64,000 nucleotides of DNA. Source: Gnetum montanum (lineage: Eukaryota > Streptophyta > Gnetopsida > Gnetales > Gnetaceae). The position numbers were made by a program, and so were the translations under genes. The notes below the pieces were generated by a model. The model saw nothing but the letters and a program-made list of their open reading frames with translations, was not told the origin of the DNA and searched no databases. How positions within the stretch are numbered: position 1 is the first letter of the stretch; the number at the start of each line of letters is the position of its first letter. Below are positions 25,470 to 36,430 of this stretch, in pieces. Location of the stretch: positions 351,639-415,638 of the forward strand of contig MNCI01005009.1 in NCBI GenBank assembly GCA_015680685.1. The letters run 5' to 3'.

Positions 25470-26230
25470 AAGAACTAAAAAAGGACCTTAGTTAGAGGGG
25501 ACCTTCAAGCATGGGTAACATGTCTTTCTAGTTTCATAACCAATGCTTGTAGCCCATTATTTTGTCTACAGGGTGTACTTTAAATTCCTATCATGTTTTT
25601 AAAAATCTTTTTATGAATTTTTGAATGGAAACAACACCATTCAAAAACTTATTCAACTTCCTATGATTGGTTGACATGGAACAATAAGAAATCCATGAAA
25701 AAACATGCACACTCAAGAAAGTAGAGAGGCACAAAGAGTACTGAATCCCCTTGAAGTCACACCTTTTTCAAACCACTGAATCTTTCCCAAGTCTAGAAAC
25801 TTCCAAGCTCACAAATTCATTAAAGGTTTATTAATGAAAAAGGGACCTCATACTTTCAAAACCAGAAAGACCATAGAGTTGGTGGATGAGTGGATGACAT
25901 GGAATCACTACCTATTCCATGAAAAATAAAATTATCTTAGTCATCAGTCATCAAAATTCAAAAATAGAAACCAAACATTTAATAATCAAAAACATTAGGT
26001 ACAAATCAACATAGGCAAACAACTATAGCACCATTGTGTCTTGTTGGCAATAAAGGAATTTTATTAGAAAACAAGAAACATTCACATCAAAATAATGGAA
26101 AATATTAAAAAATTATAAAATATTCAAGAAAAATAAAACAAACTAATGATGTTATAAAACAAAAAATAAAAAAAAGTGTAAAAATGACAAAGTGTATAGC
26201 AAAAAGGTAGAAAAACTAAGGAGCCACTTT
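24240..26230. other. Non-coding spacer of element A between ORF3 and integrase
   Basis: No coding signal is seen. On the minus strand a TATA-like CTATATATAAC lies near 24,687-24,697, upstream of the ORF3 relic, and could have been an internal promoter or just AT-rich sequence. Confidence 0.4.
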
Positions 26231-26379
26231 AATAATTAGAATGAATGGACATCTCCCCCACAACTAAGTTGAAAGGAGGAGATCCAAAATATTGAGCATC
26301 GTTGTCCATCCGATGAGGTGTTGATGGCATTGGTTTACTTGGGCTCATGGAAAGGTTTTACTTATTGCATATTGACCAG

Positions 26380-27230
26380 CTACTTTTTCCTTGGGTTCTT
26401 AGGTTTGTAAATTAACATGACCCCAAAAGGACAAGTTTCATAAATAATATAAGGTCCTTCCCACAACATTTGGAACTTAGTTCATTAAGATATGTGTGTA
26501 GGGTTCTAGTAAAGGACCTTGTCTCTAGGTTGAAATTTTACCCTTCATATTCTAAGGTCATGCATTGTTTACTAAGTGCTTTATGCACTTCATTCAAAGA
26601 TAGGTCTACCAACCAATTTTCATCTAGCATGTTAAGGTTGATTAATCTCTCTTTTTGTGCTAGGCTTAGGTCAAGGTCCAAGTCATAGGCTGTTGAAAGT
26701 GTATGAAACTCAAATTGAATTGGAAGAGTTGGTAATTTTTTATACACTAGCTCATAGGGAGAGTAGCCTATAGGGAGTTTCCACATTGAGCAGTATGCCC
26801 AAAGGGCATCATTAAGTTTTGTGCTCCAGTCTCTCCTATATTTGCTAATTGTTCTTGTTAAGATTTTAGTGATCTCCCTATTGGTATCCTCTACTTGACC
26901 ATTGACTCGAGGGTGGTAAGGTGTTGTTAATTTATGTTCAACCCCCAGGCATTGCATGAGCTTGCGAAAAGTAGAAGCTATAAAATGAGTACCATTGTCA
27001 AAAATTAGTGCACATGGCACTCCAAACCTATTTACAATATTTTGTTGTACAAACCAAGTAATAGTGGAAGATGTATAGTTAGTGACAACTACTACTTCTA
27101 CCCATTTGGCATAATAGTTAACAGCGACTATTATGTATACCTTTCCATTTGACATGAGCATGATGGAACCCATGAAGTCTATGCCCTAGATGTTGAAGGG
27201 TTCTAATGGTTTGATCCAATATTGAAGTTC
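26380..27230 (-). pseudogene. Ty3/gypsy integrase core and C-terminus of element A
   Basis: A 211-codon open frame (27,173-26,538) spans the DDE core. VAVNYYAKWVEV is the first catalytic block, LIFDNGTHFIAS the second, and YHPRVNGQVEDTNREI the Glu block. The first Asp is Asn (codon 27,119-27,117); the second Asp and the Glu are present. The C-terminal part after 26,540 continues with NFNLETRSF and IIYETCPFGVMLIYKP, broken by a stop. No chromodomain is seen. Integrase would insert the element's cDNA into the genome. This copy lacks a catalytic carboxylate and cannot act. Confidence 0.85.
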
Positions 27231-27600
27231 CTCCATTTGAGTAGTCATCCCATCATCTTATTGACAACATTCATAAGAGTGGACAAATTGGTGGTCATCC
27301 TTGAAGACTGTTGGCCAATAGTACCCTACCATCAAGATTTTAATGATATTGTGTCTTCCTACATAGTGGCCCTCACAAGGACCCTCATGAGCATCTTGAA
27401 GAACACACAGTTGGTCAACATTAGGAACACATCAACAAACCAAGCCATCAATGCACACCTTGTAAAGATATCTGTTAATCTCCATGAAGCATTTGTCTTG
27501 ATGAAAAACTGTTGTTTCTTCTGATGGTCTAAATCTTGTGACATCTTTTGAGTAAGAAGATAAGTGAGGATGCCATCATACCATTTTGGTTCAATAGACA
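27225..27600 (-). pseudogene. Integrase zinc-binding domain of element A
   Basis: Minus-strand frames give DAHEGPCEGHYVGRHN, then ILMVGYYWPTVFKDDHQF and SYECCQ, the HHCC domain of Ty3/gypsy integrases. The first Cys of the CC pair is Tyr; the homologous element E has SCECCQ. Frameshifts join it imperfectly to the core. Confidence 0.65.
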
Positions 27601-27679
27601 CTTATTCATTTATTGCACTAGCAAAGAGAAGCTCACCAAAAAATTCATCAAAGAGTGGGCTCTCCTCCTCTTTGTTGTC

Positions 27680-28105
27680 CCATTGTAATTGAGACAAGTT
27701 ATCAATGATCACAATCTCAGTCACCTTTCAATCTACCATTGTAAGATCGAACTCCTGCAAGTTCACTAGCCATCATATGACATGGTGGCTCACCATTTGT
27801 TTATTCATCAAGAAGAAAATGACACTATGATCAATATGCATACACACCTTGTACCCAAGCACATACTACCTAAATTTCTCCAAGGCATACACCACTTCCA
27901 TTAGCTCTTTTTCTATTGTGGTGTAATTAAACTATGCATCCACAATGCTTCAACTTGCATAGTGGATGTAATATGGATATTTTTTATCATCCAACCATGT
28001 AAGCACAACTTCCAAGGTATAGTTTGATGCATTTGTCATACTGTAAAATGGTTAGAACCAATCAACTGATCATAGAATTGGAGTCTCTACAAGCTTTTCC
28101 TTAAC
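27680..28105 (-). pseudogene. RNase H remnant of element A
   Basis: Minus-strand frame: SMTNASNYTLEVVLTWLDD, KYPYYIHYAS, NYTTIEKELMEVVYALEKF, GYKVCMHIDHS. These are RNase H blocks of plant gypsy pol. The first catalytic Asp (TDxS) is Asn, the Glu and the later Asp remain, and TGA/TAG stops interrupt. Confidence 0.65.
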
Positions 28106-29060
28106 CTACTGGAATGTCTTTTCACATTCCTTGGTCCATATGAATGAAGCACCTTTCTTTGTAAGTTCAACCAATAGTTTCATGAACTTAAAGAAGTTCT
28201 CTATGAATTTCCAGTAATAGCTAGTGTGTCTAAGGAATGATCGAACATCTTTAATAGTTTCTAGTTGGTAGGTTATTCCTTGGATGACCCAAATCTTTTT
28301 CAGGTCCACCTCAATCCCTACTTTGAGAAATCCTATGCTCCAACACAATGTCCTCTTGGATCATGAGATGGCTCTTTTGCCAATTGAGCTAAATATTAGC
28401 CTCCACACACCTTTTATCCACTTGCTCAATGTGGTCCAAGGCTTGTTCAAATGTAGCATCATAGGTGGAGAATTCATCCATGAAGACCTCCACCTTGCTA
28501 CTAATCTACTACTGAAAAATGCTCAACACCAAGCATTGAAAAGTTGTAGGGGCATTACATAGACCAAAGGATGTCTTACAATATGAAAAAGTCCCCCAAG
28601 GGCTTGTGAATTTTGTTTTGGCCTAATCCTTAGGTGCGATTTGAATTTGGTTATAGCCACTATAACCATCCGAAAAGCTATAATAGCAATGCCCAAAAAT
28701 AATGTCCAACACCTGGTCCACAAATGGCAATGGAAAATGATCTTTAAACATCACCATGTTTAAAAGCCTGAAATCAATAGAGACATGCCATTTTCCACTT
28801 TTCTTTGGCACAAGTACAAGTTGGCTAACCCACTCGCTATCCACAATTAGATAAATGAATGATGCCTTGAGGAGTTATTCAATTTCCTCTTTAATAATTT
28901 ACTTCAATTTGGGATTCAACCAGCACTACAATTGTCTCTTTGGCTTGATACAAGGATCAATATAGATGCAATGCTCACATATCCTAAGATCAATCCTAGT
29001 GAGTTTATAATATAACCAAGCAAAGATTTTTGGCCCATTTGTTAATCACATTCAACAACA
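28106..29060 (-). pseudogene. Reverse transcriptase of element A
   Basis: The minus strand has SEWVSQLVLVPKKSGKW, then RLLNMVMFKDHFPLPFVDQV and SDGYSGYNQIQIAPKD (28,844-28,623). It continues with FGLCNAPTTFQ and the catalytic block VFMDEFSTY, where FMDE at 28,484-28,473 replaces the xMDD motif. Then come LNWQKSHLM and the thumb/connection piece at 28,348-28,106. The order and wording match Athila/Tat-group RT. The lost second Asp plus internal stops make it inactive. Confidence 0.8.
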
Positions 29061-29479
29061 ATCTTTTCTGCTCATGAGAAAGGTTGGCATTGATTATCAC
29101 TAGCTAGCCATTTTTTAGAAATGCGTATTCCATGCTAGTAGATAGAGGTTTTTAACTCTAAGGGATCATGTTTAAAACTATCAAGGATTTCCAACTCTTC
29201 CTAATTGATATCATTATATTCATCAATAGAGAGTTGGTGATGAACTTGCTCTAGTTCATCCATGCCTTCAACATAGGCACAAGTTAGAGACTCAGTAGGT
29301 TCCATGTAAAGTGTGCTACTTTCAAAATTAGTTGTTAACCATTGGGTTTCCTCCTATTTTTTGGTTGTTACACATAGGAACTTTTGGATTTTAGATTCAT
29401 CTACACATTGTTTGCATGTTTTGATTGATGTGCTTTTGATAGACTATAGTTTCTACACATAGTTGCACATGGTATCTCT

Positions 29480-29870
29480 ATACATGATCCATGGAACTCT
29501 CTTCTTAATCTTTCCAAATGTATTTTCCTTAGAAATATCCAAGGAAAGATCTTTGATGCCCATTTGTGCATCAACAGTGCTCAACTAAGCCCTTCCCATA
29601 ATGATTGGGAAGTCCCTCTTACAATTGTCAACTTTGATTACTAGAAAATCAATAAGATACAATCATCCACACATAATGGTTACAATGTCCTTCACTAATC
29701 CCAAGGGAATAGTGATGGAATGATCCACCAACTTTAAATGGATATTTCTCTTCTTGAGAGAAGGTAGGTTCCAGGCATTGTACATTTCATGAAAAATCAT
29801 ATTAACACTAGAACCTAAATCAAGAAGAGTCTTGCATGTCTCATTTCCTACATTATGCAAGTAGATGAGA
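29480..29870 (-). pseudogene. Protease of element A
   Basis: The open piece 29,860-29,663 reads CKTLLDLGSSVNMI, the retropepsin active site with D-L-G kept, followed by MYNAWNLPSLKKRNIHLKLV and ITIPLGLVKDIVTIMCG. The frame breaks afterwards. Elements D and E carry the same domain with the Asp replaced. Confidence 0.75.
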
Positions 29871-30169
29871 GGACGTCTAGGATTGCTCTTTTCCTAGGAA
29901 TGTTTGCAATGTTGATCTAATTGGATATAGCACAAGTTAAGATGGTTGTGTAGATCTTGGGAGTCACTTGGTTTGAAGGGTTCTAGAAAGGAATGAATGT
30001 AGAGGATGAAAGAGACATAGGGCGACCAACCGCATAAGTCAATGAGGGCTTTGTAGGGCTATTAGTTCAAAGGAATGATCTTTTACAAGATTTGGATTCC
30101 AAACCACTTGGTTGGGAAGCGGGCTATAAGTTAATAGCCTTGGTAGCATTACATTGTTGTGGCCGCATG

Positions 30170-32378
30170 GGAATCTAACCTTGCATAGATGGAGTAGGTA
30201 GTAATTGGATTAAGGGTGGAGGAACATATGCTGAAGGATGAGAAGGGTGATAAGGATATAGGGATTTCCCTCTAGGAGATGGAGAATTAGTTCTGTAGTA
30301 CTCTAGAGGATAGTAATGATGTTGAAAAAAAGCATGACTAGAAGAGTCACATGAAGACATGGGTTGCTAAACATAGTACCCATATGGATCTAGCTACCTA
30401 TAAGGATACTATTGCCTTCATGGTGGCATCCCCCATAACTGTGGTTACTACCATTAATGGTACTACTTGTATGGTTATGGTGGAGCTCCACTTGGATAAT
30501 AAGTTTGCTATTGCTAGTGGAACTACCTTGGGTTTCCTTGAGGATAAGACAACCTTCTGGGTGCTTGCCTTCATGCCAGTCTAGAATTCAAAGCATATAC
30601 CCCATATTTTTGTAAGTGTGACATAACAAGATAACATCCCTTAGTATGTTCATATTGGTAGATGTCACATCCACCATCATTATTTGATTTTGACTCCACA
30701 CCCTCTTCTACTACAACAGATTTTCCCTTACCCCTTAGGTAGATATGTTTAGCTTCTTTTCTTCTCATGCAATCACAATCACTACCTTATTCTTTGGATT
30801 CTTTTGCAATTTTTAGAGTAGTTTGAAATTTTTCATCCAAATATTCCCACATGTTATCAATCTTACCCAAATTTCAAACATAGATTTTTGAATTGGCAAG
30901 GTTTTTCACTGCATCACTTCATCAAGTGGTACCTCACAGAATCAAACCTCCCTTTTTTTGATGAAAAGATCTTGATTATACTTCTCAGCACTTACTTGTT
31001 TTCTCAACTCATCATTTTATTTTGCAACCTGCTCAAACAACTTTTGAATATGATAAGATCTTAGTTTCAACAATCTCCCTTCAACATAGATCCCAAGATT
31101 TCTCCTCATTTCTAATCAAAGTCCATCTATGATATGGAAAGGTTACTCCCACTAAGAATAATCATGGCCAGGACATTTATGAAAAAGGAAATAATACCTA
31201 CCCATGATTGCATCTAGGGTTCATGTGTTCCTTATCACCAGCCTTGGATTTGCTTCCTCAAGTTGGACACTCTAGAGTACATTTGATATTTATAATTAAA
31301 CAACTCAAGCATTGTACTCCATCTACAAATTAATTCTTACTCCAAGAAGTGGTACCAACTTTCTTCTTCTTTTATGAGTGTCCTGGGGAATAGCTTAAGT
31401 TTCTGTTAGTCGTTTTCTATCTTCTACAAGACACAATCATTGTGAAAGGCTTGAAGATGGACCTATTGATCTAAGTTATATTCACCTCAAATTTGGGGAT
31501 ATTATTCATATATAACCTCTTGATTTTGCTATCTTCCACATGCCTGGTTGAAATTTTGACTACCTTTGCAATGTTCAACATGCTTCAAGTTGCTAAAAAA
31601 GGCTCATCATTGTCATAATTTTAATGATGCCTATGATGTCCTCTACTACCCTTCATTCATGGTGGGGTCTATGATCATTATCCTACCATTCACCTCCATC
31701 ACAATTTCGTCCCCTATAGTTTCGATCAGATTCATAGGAATAAGAATATGCAAATGAAGAGGACGAAGAGGGAGGAGGGTTTCCATCACCATGGTGTCTA
31801 CCACCTTATCTTCATTTGTGATAACCATAATCATCAAGATTATCATCATCACAATGCTTGCCTAAGCCCTTGCCTTGACTTCCATGTTTTCCTGAACCCA
31901 AATTGTTGATAGTGGACTACAAATTCAAGTTCAAGCCCCCTTCACTAAAGTCAAGGAATGGAGAATCTTCATGTTGAGAATTCCCAAAGAGAGGATCCTC
32001 TGTATCATTTTGGTTTAGCAAGAATAATGGGTTAGTAAATTTTTTTCCCTTTATAGCTTCATGGAACTTCTCTTGATGCTAATCTTCTTTACATTATGTT
32101 TTTATGAGATGGTAGTCTTGATAGTCATGGTCCTACACAATGTATTCATCTTGAAGATCCTAGATGCCCAACCTCTTAAGAGTTTGGAGAAGCATCCTAG
32201 GAACAGATTGGTTGGGAGGCAACAAAACATTATTCTCCATATCTCTCCATCGCAACTACTCATCCTTATGTAGGATGAAGGTGAAATCAGGTACAAACTC
32301 ATCTAGATGAGTGTACACCACTTTGAATTTTTGGGGCACTACTGGTTTTGATTCATCATGCTTGTGAGAAGAAGATAT
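30170..32378 (-). pseudogene. Gag of element A
   Basis: The frame would start at 32,378, but the start codon seen in relatives (ATG TCT) reads ATA TCT here. It continues with SSSHKHDES, FVPDFTFILHKDEQL-like sequence and a leucine-rich N-terminal domain. A His/Asp/Ser-rich linker follows, then the Retrotrans_gag helices (badly shifted). A knuckle-like CDIYQYEHTKGCY lies near 30,695-30,655, where D has CEICQYEHLQGCC. A Pro/Gln/Tyr-rich tail follows. Gag would build the particle. Stops and shifts are frequent. Confidence 0.7.
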
Positions 32379-32511
32379 TTTGGATGAGAGAAATTTAGTG
32401 TGCTAAAATTATAATTATAATTTTTTTAAATGATTGTCACCTTAAGATTCATTCCAACAATCTTAAATAATATTCACTAAGTCTAAGATAGTACATGTAT
32501 CAAGCTACAAA

Positions 32512-32529
32512 TCCCTGGCAATGGTGCCA
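32512..32529 (-). other. Primer-binding site (tRNA-Asp type) of element A
   Basis: On the minus strand it reads TGGCACCATTGCCAGGGA, one base after the LTR end. The tRNA-Asp complement TGGCGCCGTTGCCGGGGA differs at three positions, all G-to-A. Confidence 0.85.
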
Positions 32530-32530
32530 A

Positions 32531-33462
32531 TGATGAGCAACAAGTAGATCCTACGCCTAACCATATGAATCAATAAGCATTCATTATTTGGTCAAATTTT
32601 ATGGACTTATAGCCTTCTAAGTACATTGGTCTCTAGGAAGTGAAACTAACCGTTGCAATCGTTGTCTTCCCAATTACACTTGTGAAATGCAAAGGTATAA
32701 TTAAGTGCAACCTGAGGCATATGATTTTTATCATTTGTACATTTTATACTTTAAGTCACCTAAGGGTAAAGAATAATTTATAAAATAAAATAATTAATTT
32801 TCTAATTGAATCTAACTAGCTACACCTAGCTAATCCTAACATAAGCATCCATTCTCACTTACCGTACACATCCTAAACACATTTAACACTACTAGGTTAG
32901 CAAACATTAAGCATTACTAAGATTACCAAGCACCACACATACGCTCAAAGTGGTGGTACTTATGTGCTTAATTAATCACTATTTAATTTAGATTAATTGA
33001 TTACTTAATTACTTAAAACATTAAAGGAAATTCCATAAAACATTAAATGCATAAATGAACAATTAATCTATTTCAAAGTGCTACAAGGTTTATTAGAAAG
33101 CTTGTCTTTATTATTGCACACACTGCCATGTTCAAGTACACTCTTTGACTCCTTCTGTGGGCACTTAGAATAAAGATCCGTACATTCTTTGACTTCTTTT
33201 GTGGGCACTTAGAAAAATATTCTAGCTTTCAAGAAAGAAAACTGCAAGAGTTCCACTACAACTATGATTAAAGATGCCATAAACATGGTAGGTGGACGCA
33301 TATTTATAGGCGAAAACAAACACTACATCGATGAGGCCACATTAACACATCAAATCCCATGTTGACACAACCGCATTGACGAGGTTGCATTGACAGGGCC
33401 GCATCTACAAGGTTGTGTTGACTAGGCCACATTGACGAAACCCAAGAAAACATGACTCATCA
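32531..33462 (-). repeat. 5' LTR of element A
   Basis: 932 bp. It differs in length from the 3' LTR largely through a tandem duplication (33,138-33,169 resembles 33,184-33,215, around TTTGACT.CTT.TGTGGGCA) and a longer run of degenerate 12-15-bp repeats in U3 (33,325-33,440). TATA-like CTATAAATA on the minus strand lies near 33,305. It ends next to ACTAT at 33,463-33,467. Confidence 0.92.
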
Positions 33463-34000
33463 ACTATAGAATAGATTAAGGTAGTCAGAGGTAGGTTGAA
33501 GTTAATACAAGATAAATATGTCAAGTATGCAAATAAAAAAAAAAAGGTGTTTAGAATTTAATGTTGGCAAATTGGTATTTCTCAAAGTTTCTTATTTAAA
33601 AGGATTACTAAAATTTGGTAAGAAATAAAAATTAACATAATGTTTTGTTAGATCCTTTAAAGTACTTAAAAAGTTTATGAAGTAGCCTATCAAATTGATC
33701 TTCCCTTACTACATTAAAAGATTCATGATATATTTTATGTCTTTATGTTGAAGTATGCTTAGGATTTGAGTTATGTGAGTAATTGGTAAGATGTGCAACT
33801 TCAACCTAATGCTAGTTATGTTGATAAACTAAATAACATCGTCAAATGTATGGAATTAAAAAATAATATGATTGACCTATGGTGAAAGATGCATGGAATA
33901 GACATGGTACCTAAGAAGCTATTGGAAGGTTGAGAAGAACTTAGCACCACTCATCCTTAGATTGTCTAAGAGGAAGATTCTTAAAGAAATAAGGGTATAA
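33463..34000 (+). pseudogene. Chromovirus pol, right part (element H), integrase C-terminus
   Basis: The plus frame gives LEFNVGKLVFLKVSYLKGLL and KFGKK near 33,557-33,625, the GPY/F-region start of chromovirus integrases. Then follow IKLIFPYYIKRFMIYFMSLC (out-of-frame relic of the HDVFHVS block) and VKDAWNRHG near 33,880, where the chromodomain-like tail is expected. It continues the element that breaks off at 20,386. Confidence 0.65.
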
Positions 34001-34860
34001 CAAACATGTTTTAGATTACACCTTTATTTGGTATGCAATATAATGGGCTCTCCATGATCATTATGGACTGAATGTTATTTCACATTATTGATATATGACC
34101 AGTTGGCTTCTCAGCCAAAATTAGTAATAGCATTAGTGGGGTTTGAGTCTTAGTTTCTCTAGAGATTAAATCCCAAATACCTTTTATACGAGATTATGAT
34201 AAATTAGTGTATGTATCTATGTTTTAAAAAAAGAAGAAAAAAGGTAACAATATTTATAGTAAGTTTAGAAATTAAACCCATTATTTTTGGGGTTTAGTCA
34301 TTAATTAATGTGTAGACCTTAGTCGATCTTGCCATAACATAAGCCAGTCTTTCTTTGTCATTATCCATTGCTAAGATGACATATAGAGAGAGAACTAAAA
34401 AAGGAGATTCTATCCCACCTGTGAAGAGCTTTGCTTGATCTTGTTGAGTTCTACATTTTCTGAATTACTTCAAATGGGTATTTACTTAAGTTTCTATATA
34501 TTCTCTTTCATAAAGCTTGAATCATAATCATTTTTTTTTTCTGAGGCATTAGATCACAAAAAAATTTTATGTTGATCTCCAATTGTAACTTTTTGTTTTT
34601 AAGTGAAAATCACATAACCTACGACGAGGCTAAGCATTTTCAATTGTTAAGAAATCACAAGAAGTAGTGCAAATTTTAATCTTAATGTATATTAAAAGTG
34701 GTTTTAACTTTAAAACAAAACTTATAATTTACCTATCACATGGAGAGCACACATTCATTTTGCATTCACAGATTTCAACTTGAGAAAGGCACGATTATGT
34801 CTATACTTGAGGCATGGCTTAATTGACTAAAAAAAATACCGTGCCGAGCTAAGGTTTTGG
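34000..34860. other. AT-rich stretch, nothing recognised
   Basis: Probably the 3' UTR/LTR relic of chromovirus H and intergenic DNA. No second LTR copy is present and no gene is visible. Confidence 0.4.
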
Positions 34861-34864
34861 TTAC

Positions 34865-35350
34865 CATTATTGTTGTACACTATATAAAATGTAATTAATA
34901 TATTTTTAAAAATTTGAAAGTTAGGTAAATGGTGGGAATCAAATCTGTGATTTTAGGGAGAAAATATCATGGAAAATTGCATTGGTACAATGTGGTTAAA
35001 ACTATGAATATTTAGCCTAATCCCATCATCATTGATAACTATATACAACGTGATAAATATATTTTAAAAATTTTGAAATTTAGGTAAGAGAAAATATCAT
35101 TGAAAATTGCATTAGCATAGTGTGTGGCTAGAACTATGACCATGTTCGGTCAGACCATCATTATTGTCAACCATATACAATGAAACAAATATATTTTAAA
35201 AAATTTGAAAGTTAGATAAGAGAAAATATCATTTAAAATTGCACCAACACCATGTGTAGCTAAAACTATGACAATGATCTTTGTATCATTGTGAACTATA
35301 TACAATGCCATAAAGATGTTTTAAAATATTTGAAACTTACGTAGACGGTG
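34865..35350. repeat. Tandem repeat, about 3.5 units of 125-160 bp
   Basis: Four successive blocks start with ACTATATACAA-like sequence (about 34,878, 35,038, 35,170, 35,296). Each runs through AAATATATTTTAAAAATTTG and AGAGAAAATATCATT to a variable AACTATGA segment. The first and last units share GGTGGGAATCAAAT. The array lies just 5' of the gene island. Confidence 0.7.
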
Positions 35351-35471
35351 GGAATCAAATTTGCTGGAAATTTAACGTTATATCTTAAACATGAAAGATG
35401 GTGGACCCGTAAAAATTACACTCCGTCATCCATAGTGGCTGTCGTCGACAAAGAAAAGCTGAATTGTCTGC

Positions 35472-35580
35472 GAAATCTTTTTAAATCTTATTAGCAAACA
35501 CGTGCTCCTTGCATCACTGATGCCAGAATCTTTTATCTTCTTCATTAGGCACAGAATCTTTTTAAATCTTATTAGCAAAT
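35472..35580. repeat. Direct repeat with G-box in upstream promoter region
   Basis: The block AATCTTTTTAAATCTTATTA occurs at about 35,474-35,493 and 35,554-35,573. A palindromic G-box core CACGTG lies between them at 35,499-35,504. It precedes the truncated P450 duplicate and may be that copy's old promoter. Confidence 0.5.
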
Positions 35581-35643
35581 CTTCATGTTCTTAACAATGC
35601 ACGACCGCGCGATTCTCGGCTATCCAACAAAGTAACAACTTGA

Positions 35644-35745
35644 TTTATCGCGTTGTCGTGGCTCTGGTACCCTGCCACTGCGGCGCTGACAGTATTAATT
35701 TACGTCTACACGGACCGACTCATTCGACGCTGTAGAGGTTGGTCC
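35644..35745 (+). pseudogene. Truncated 5' fragment of a P450 (membrane anchor only)
   Basis: The frame gives ALSWLWYPATAALTVLIYVY followed by TDRLIRRCRGWS. It aligns with residues 14-50 of the P450 600-900 bp downstream (ALPWGW..., LLIYICADALNRRR). The N-terminal hydrophobic anchor and basic hinge are recognisable. There is no start codon in frame (a TGA precedes it at 35,641) and the similarity stops before the PPGP hinge. The stretch is CpG-rich like the main gene. I infer a broken tandem duplicate. Confidence 0.55.
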
Positions 35746-35757
35746 ATACTTCCTTTT

Positions 35758-36055
35758 TTAAAAGTGACGTTACGGTTTAAAAGTGACGTTACGGGTCGTA
35801 AGAGGAACGAAGGATTCGTATCCGGGCCAATATGGTTAGCGCATACTGTTTTTTTTTTTCCCTTTCTTTTAGAAGTGACGTTAGAGGTCGCAAGAGGAAC
35901 GAAGGACTCTAACGGGGACTATATGATTACGTTACTGGTCGCAAGAGGAACGAAGGACTCTAACGGGGACTATATGATTAGGGGCATACTTTTTGTTCAT
36001 GGCATACCTTTTTTTTTTCAGAAGTGGCGTTACGGGTCGTAAGAGGAGAAGGCTC
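35758..36055. repeat. Cluster of short direct repeats between the P450 copies
   Basis: The unit GTCGCAAGAGGAACGAAGGA plus about 23 further bases occurs twice almost exactly (35,887-35,929 and 35,938-35,980). Diverged versions with CGTAAGAGGA lie near 35,797 and 36,037. The motif AAGTGACGTTACGG recurs at 35,761, 35,780 and, changed, at 35,873 and 36,022. T-runs separate units. CpG content is high. Confidence 0.75.
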
Positions 36056-36062
36056 GTATCCT

Positions 36063-36430
36063 TCGCTACTCAGTCAATTCTGCTCTGTTTGATTGTCCAT
36101 AGTTGTTCTTAACTAGTCATGCAAAGCATGCCAAACTAAATGCCTGCTCAACTGTGTTAGGGCTACAGCCTTAATAGCAAACAACTACAGCACCTCAAAA
36201 ACATGGTCCTGGTCGTACCACTGCAGCGCGGCGATGCTATTCTTTGTCAGCAAACCGCTTCTGTTGACTGTTAAACGGATTGGCAGGCCAAATAAAGGAT
36301 TGGCAATGCTATAAAAACGCAGCAGCAGCTGTGTAAGTTGCAGCCCGTGCAATTCATCTCCAAAGCAACCATAGTATTCCTGTGCTTTCAGGGAGTGGCA
36401 TCGAACATTAACACAACATCCAACAACAAC
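36063..36430 (+). promoter_or_regulatory. Probable promoter and 5' UTR of the P450 gene
   Basis: A TATA box (CTATAAAAAC, TATAAA at 36,310-36,315) lies 121 bp before the ATG, so transcription would start near 36,340. Upstream are a W-box-like GTTGACTG near 36,255 and an RY-like CATGCA near 36,119. The start context AACAACAACATGGC is a good plant translation context. These are motif matches only. Confidence 0.6.

Larger units (their letters stand above)
20387..33462 (-). mobile_element. Complete Ty3/gypsy element A (13.1 kb), dead
   Basis: Both LTRs begin TGATGAG and end CTCATCA on the minus strand. The element is flanked by the perfect 5-bp duplication ACTAT (20,382-20,386 and 33,463-33,467). 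From right to left it holds the 5' LTR, tRNA-Asp primer site, gag, protease, RT, RNase H, integrase, a long extra region with an ORF3 relic, and the 3' LTR. This is the layout of non-chromovirus plant gypsy elements (Athila/Tat group). Every enzymatic domain has stops and several have lost catalytic residues. LTR-LTR identity looks near 80-85 %, so the insertion is old. It sits inside chromovirus H. Confidence 0.92.

Noticed and set aside
26470-26688. Plus-strand open frames opposite integrase and RT of element A (also 27,222, 28,284, 30,351, 31,566)
   Set aside because: They are antisense shadows of recognisable gag/pol blocks on the minus strand.
34100-34200. tRNA-like segment
   Set aside because: A B-box-like GGGTTTGAGTC is present but no A-box or cloverleaf could be formed.
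35499-35504. G-box as active regulator of the surviving P450
   Set aside because: It lies over 900 bp upstream, beyond the broken duplicate, so it more likely belonged to that copy; a 6-bp motif alone is weak evidence.
36338-36430. Upstream ATG at 36,338 as P450 start
   Set aside because: It would place about 31 extra residues before the membrane anchor and lies at the predicted transcription start. ATG 36,431 has the better context and the family's normal N-terminus.
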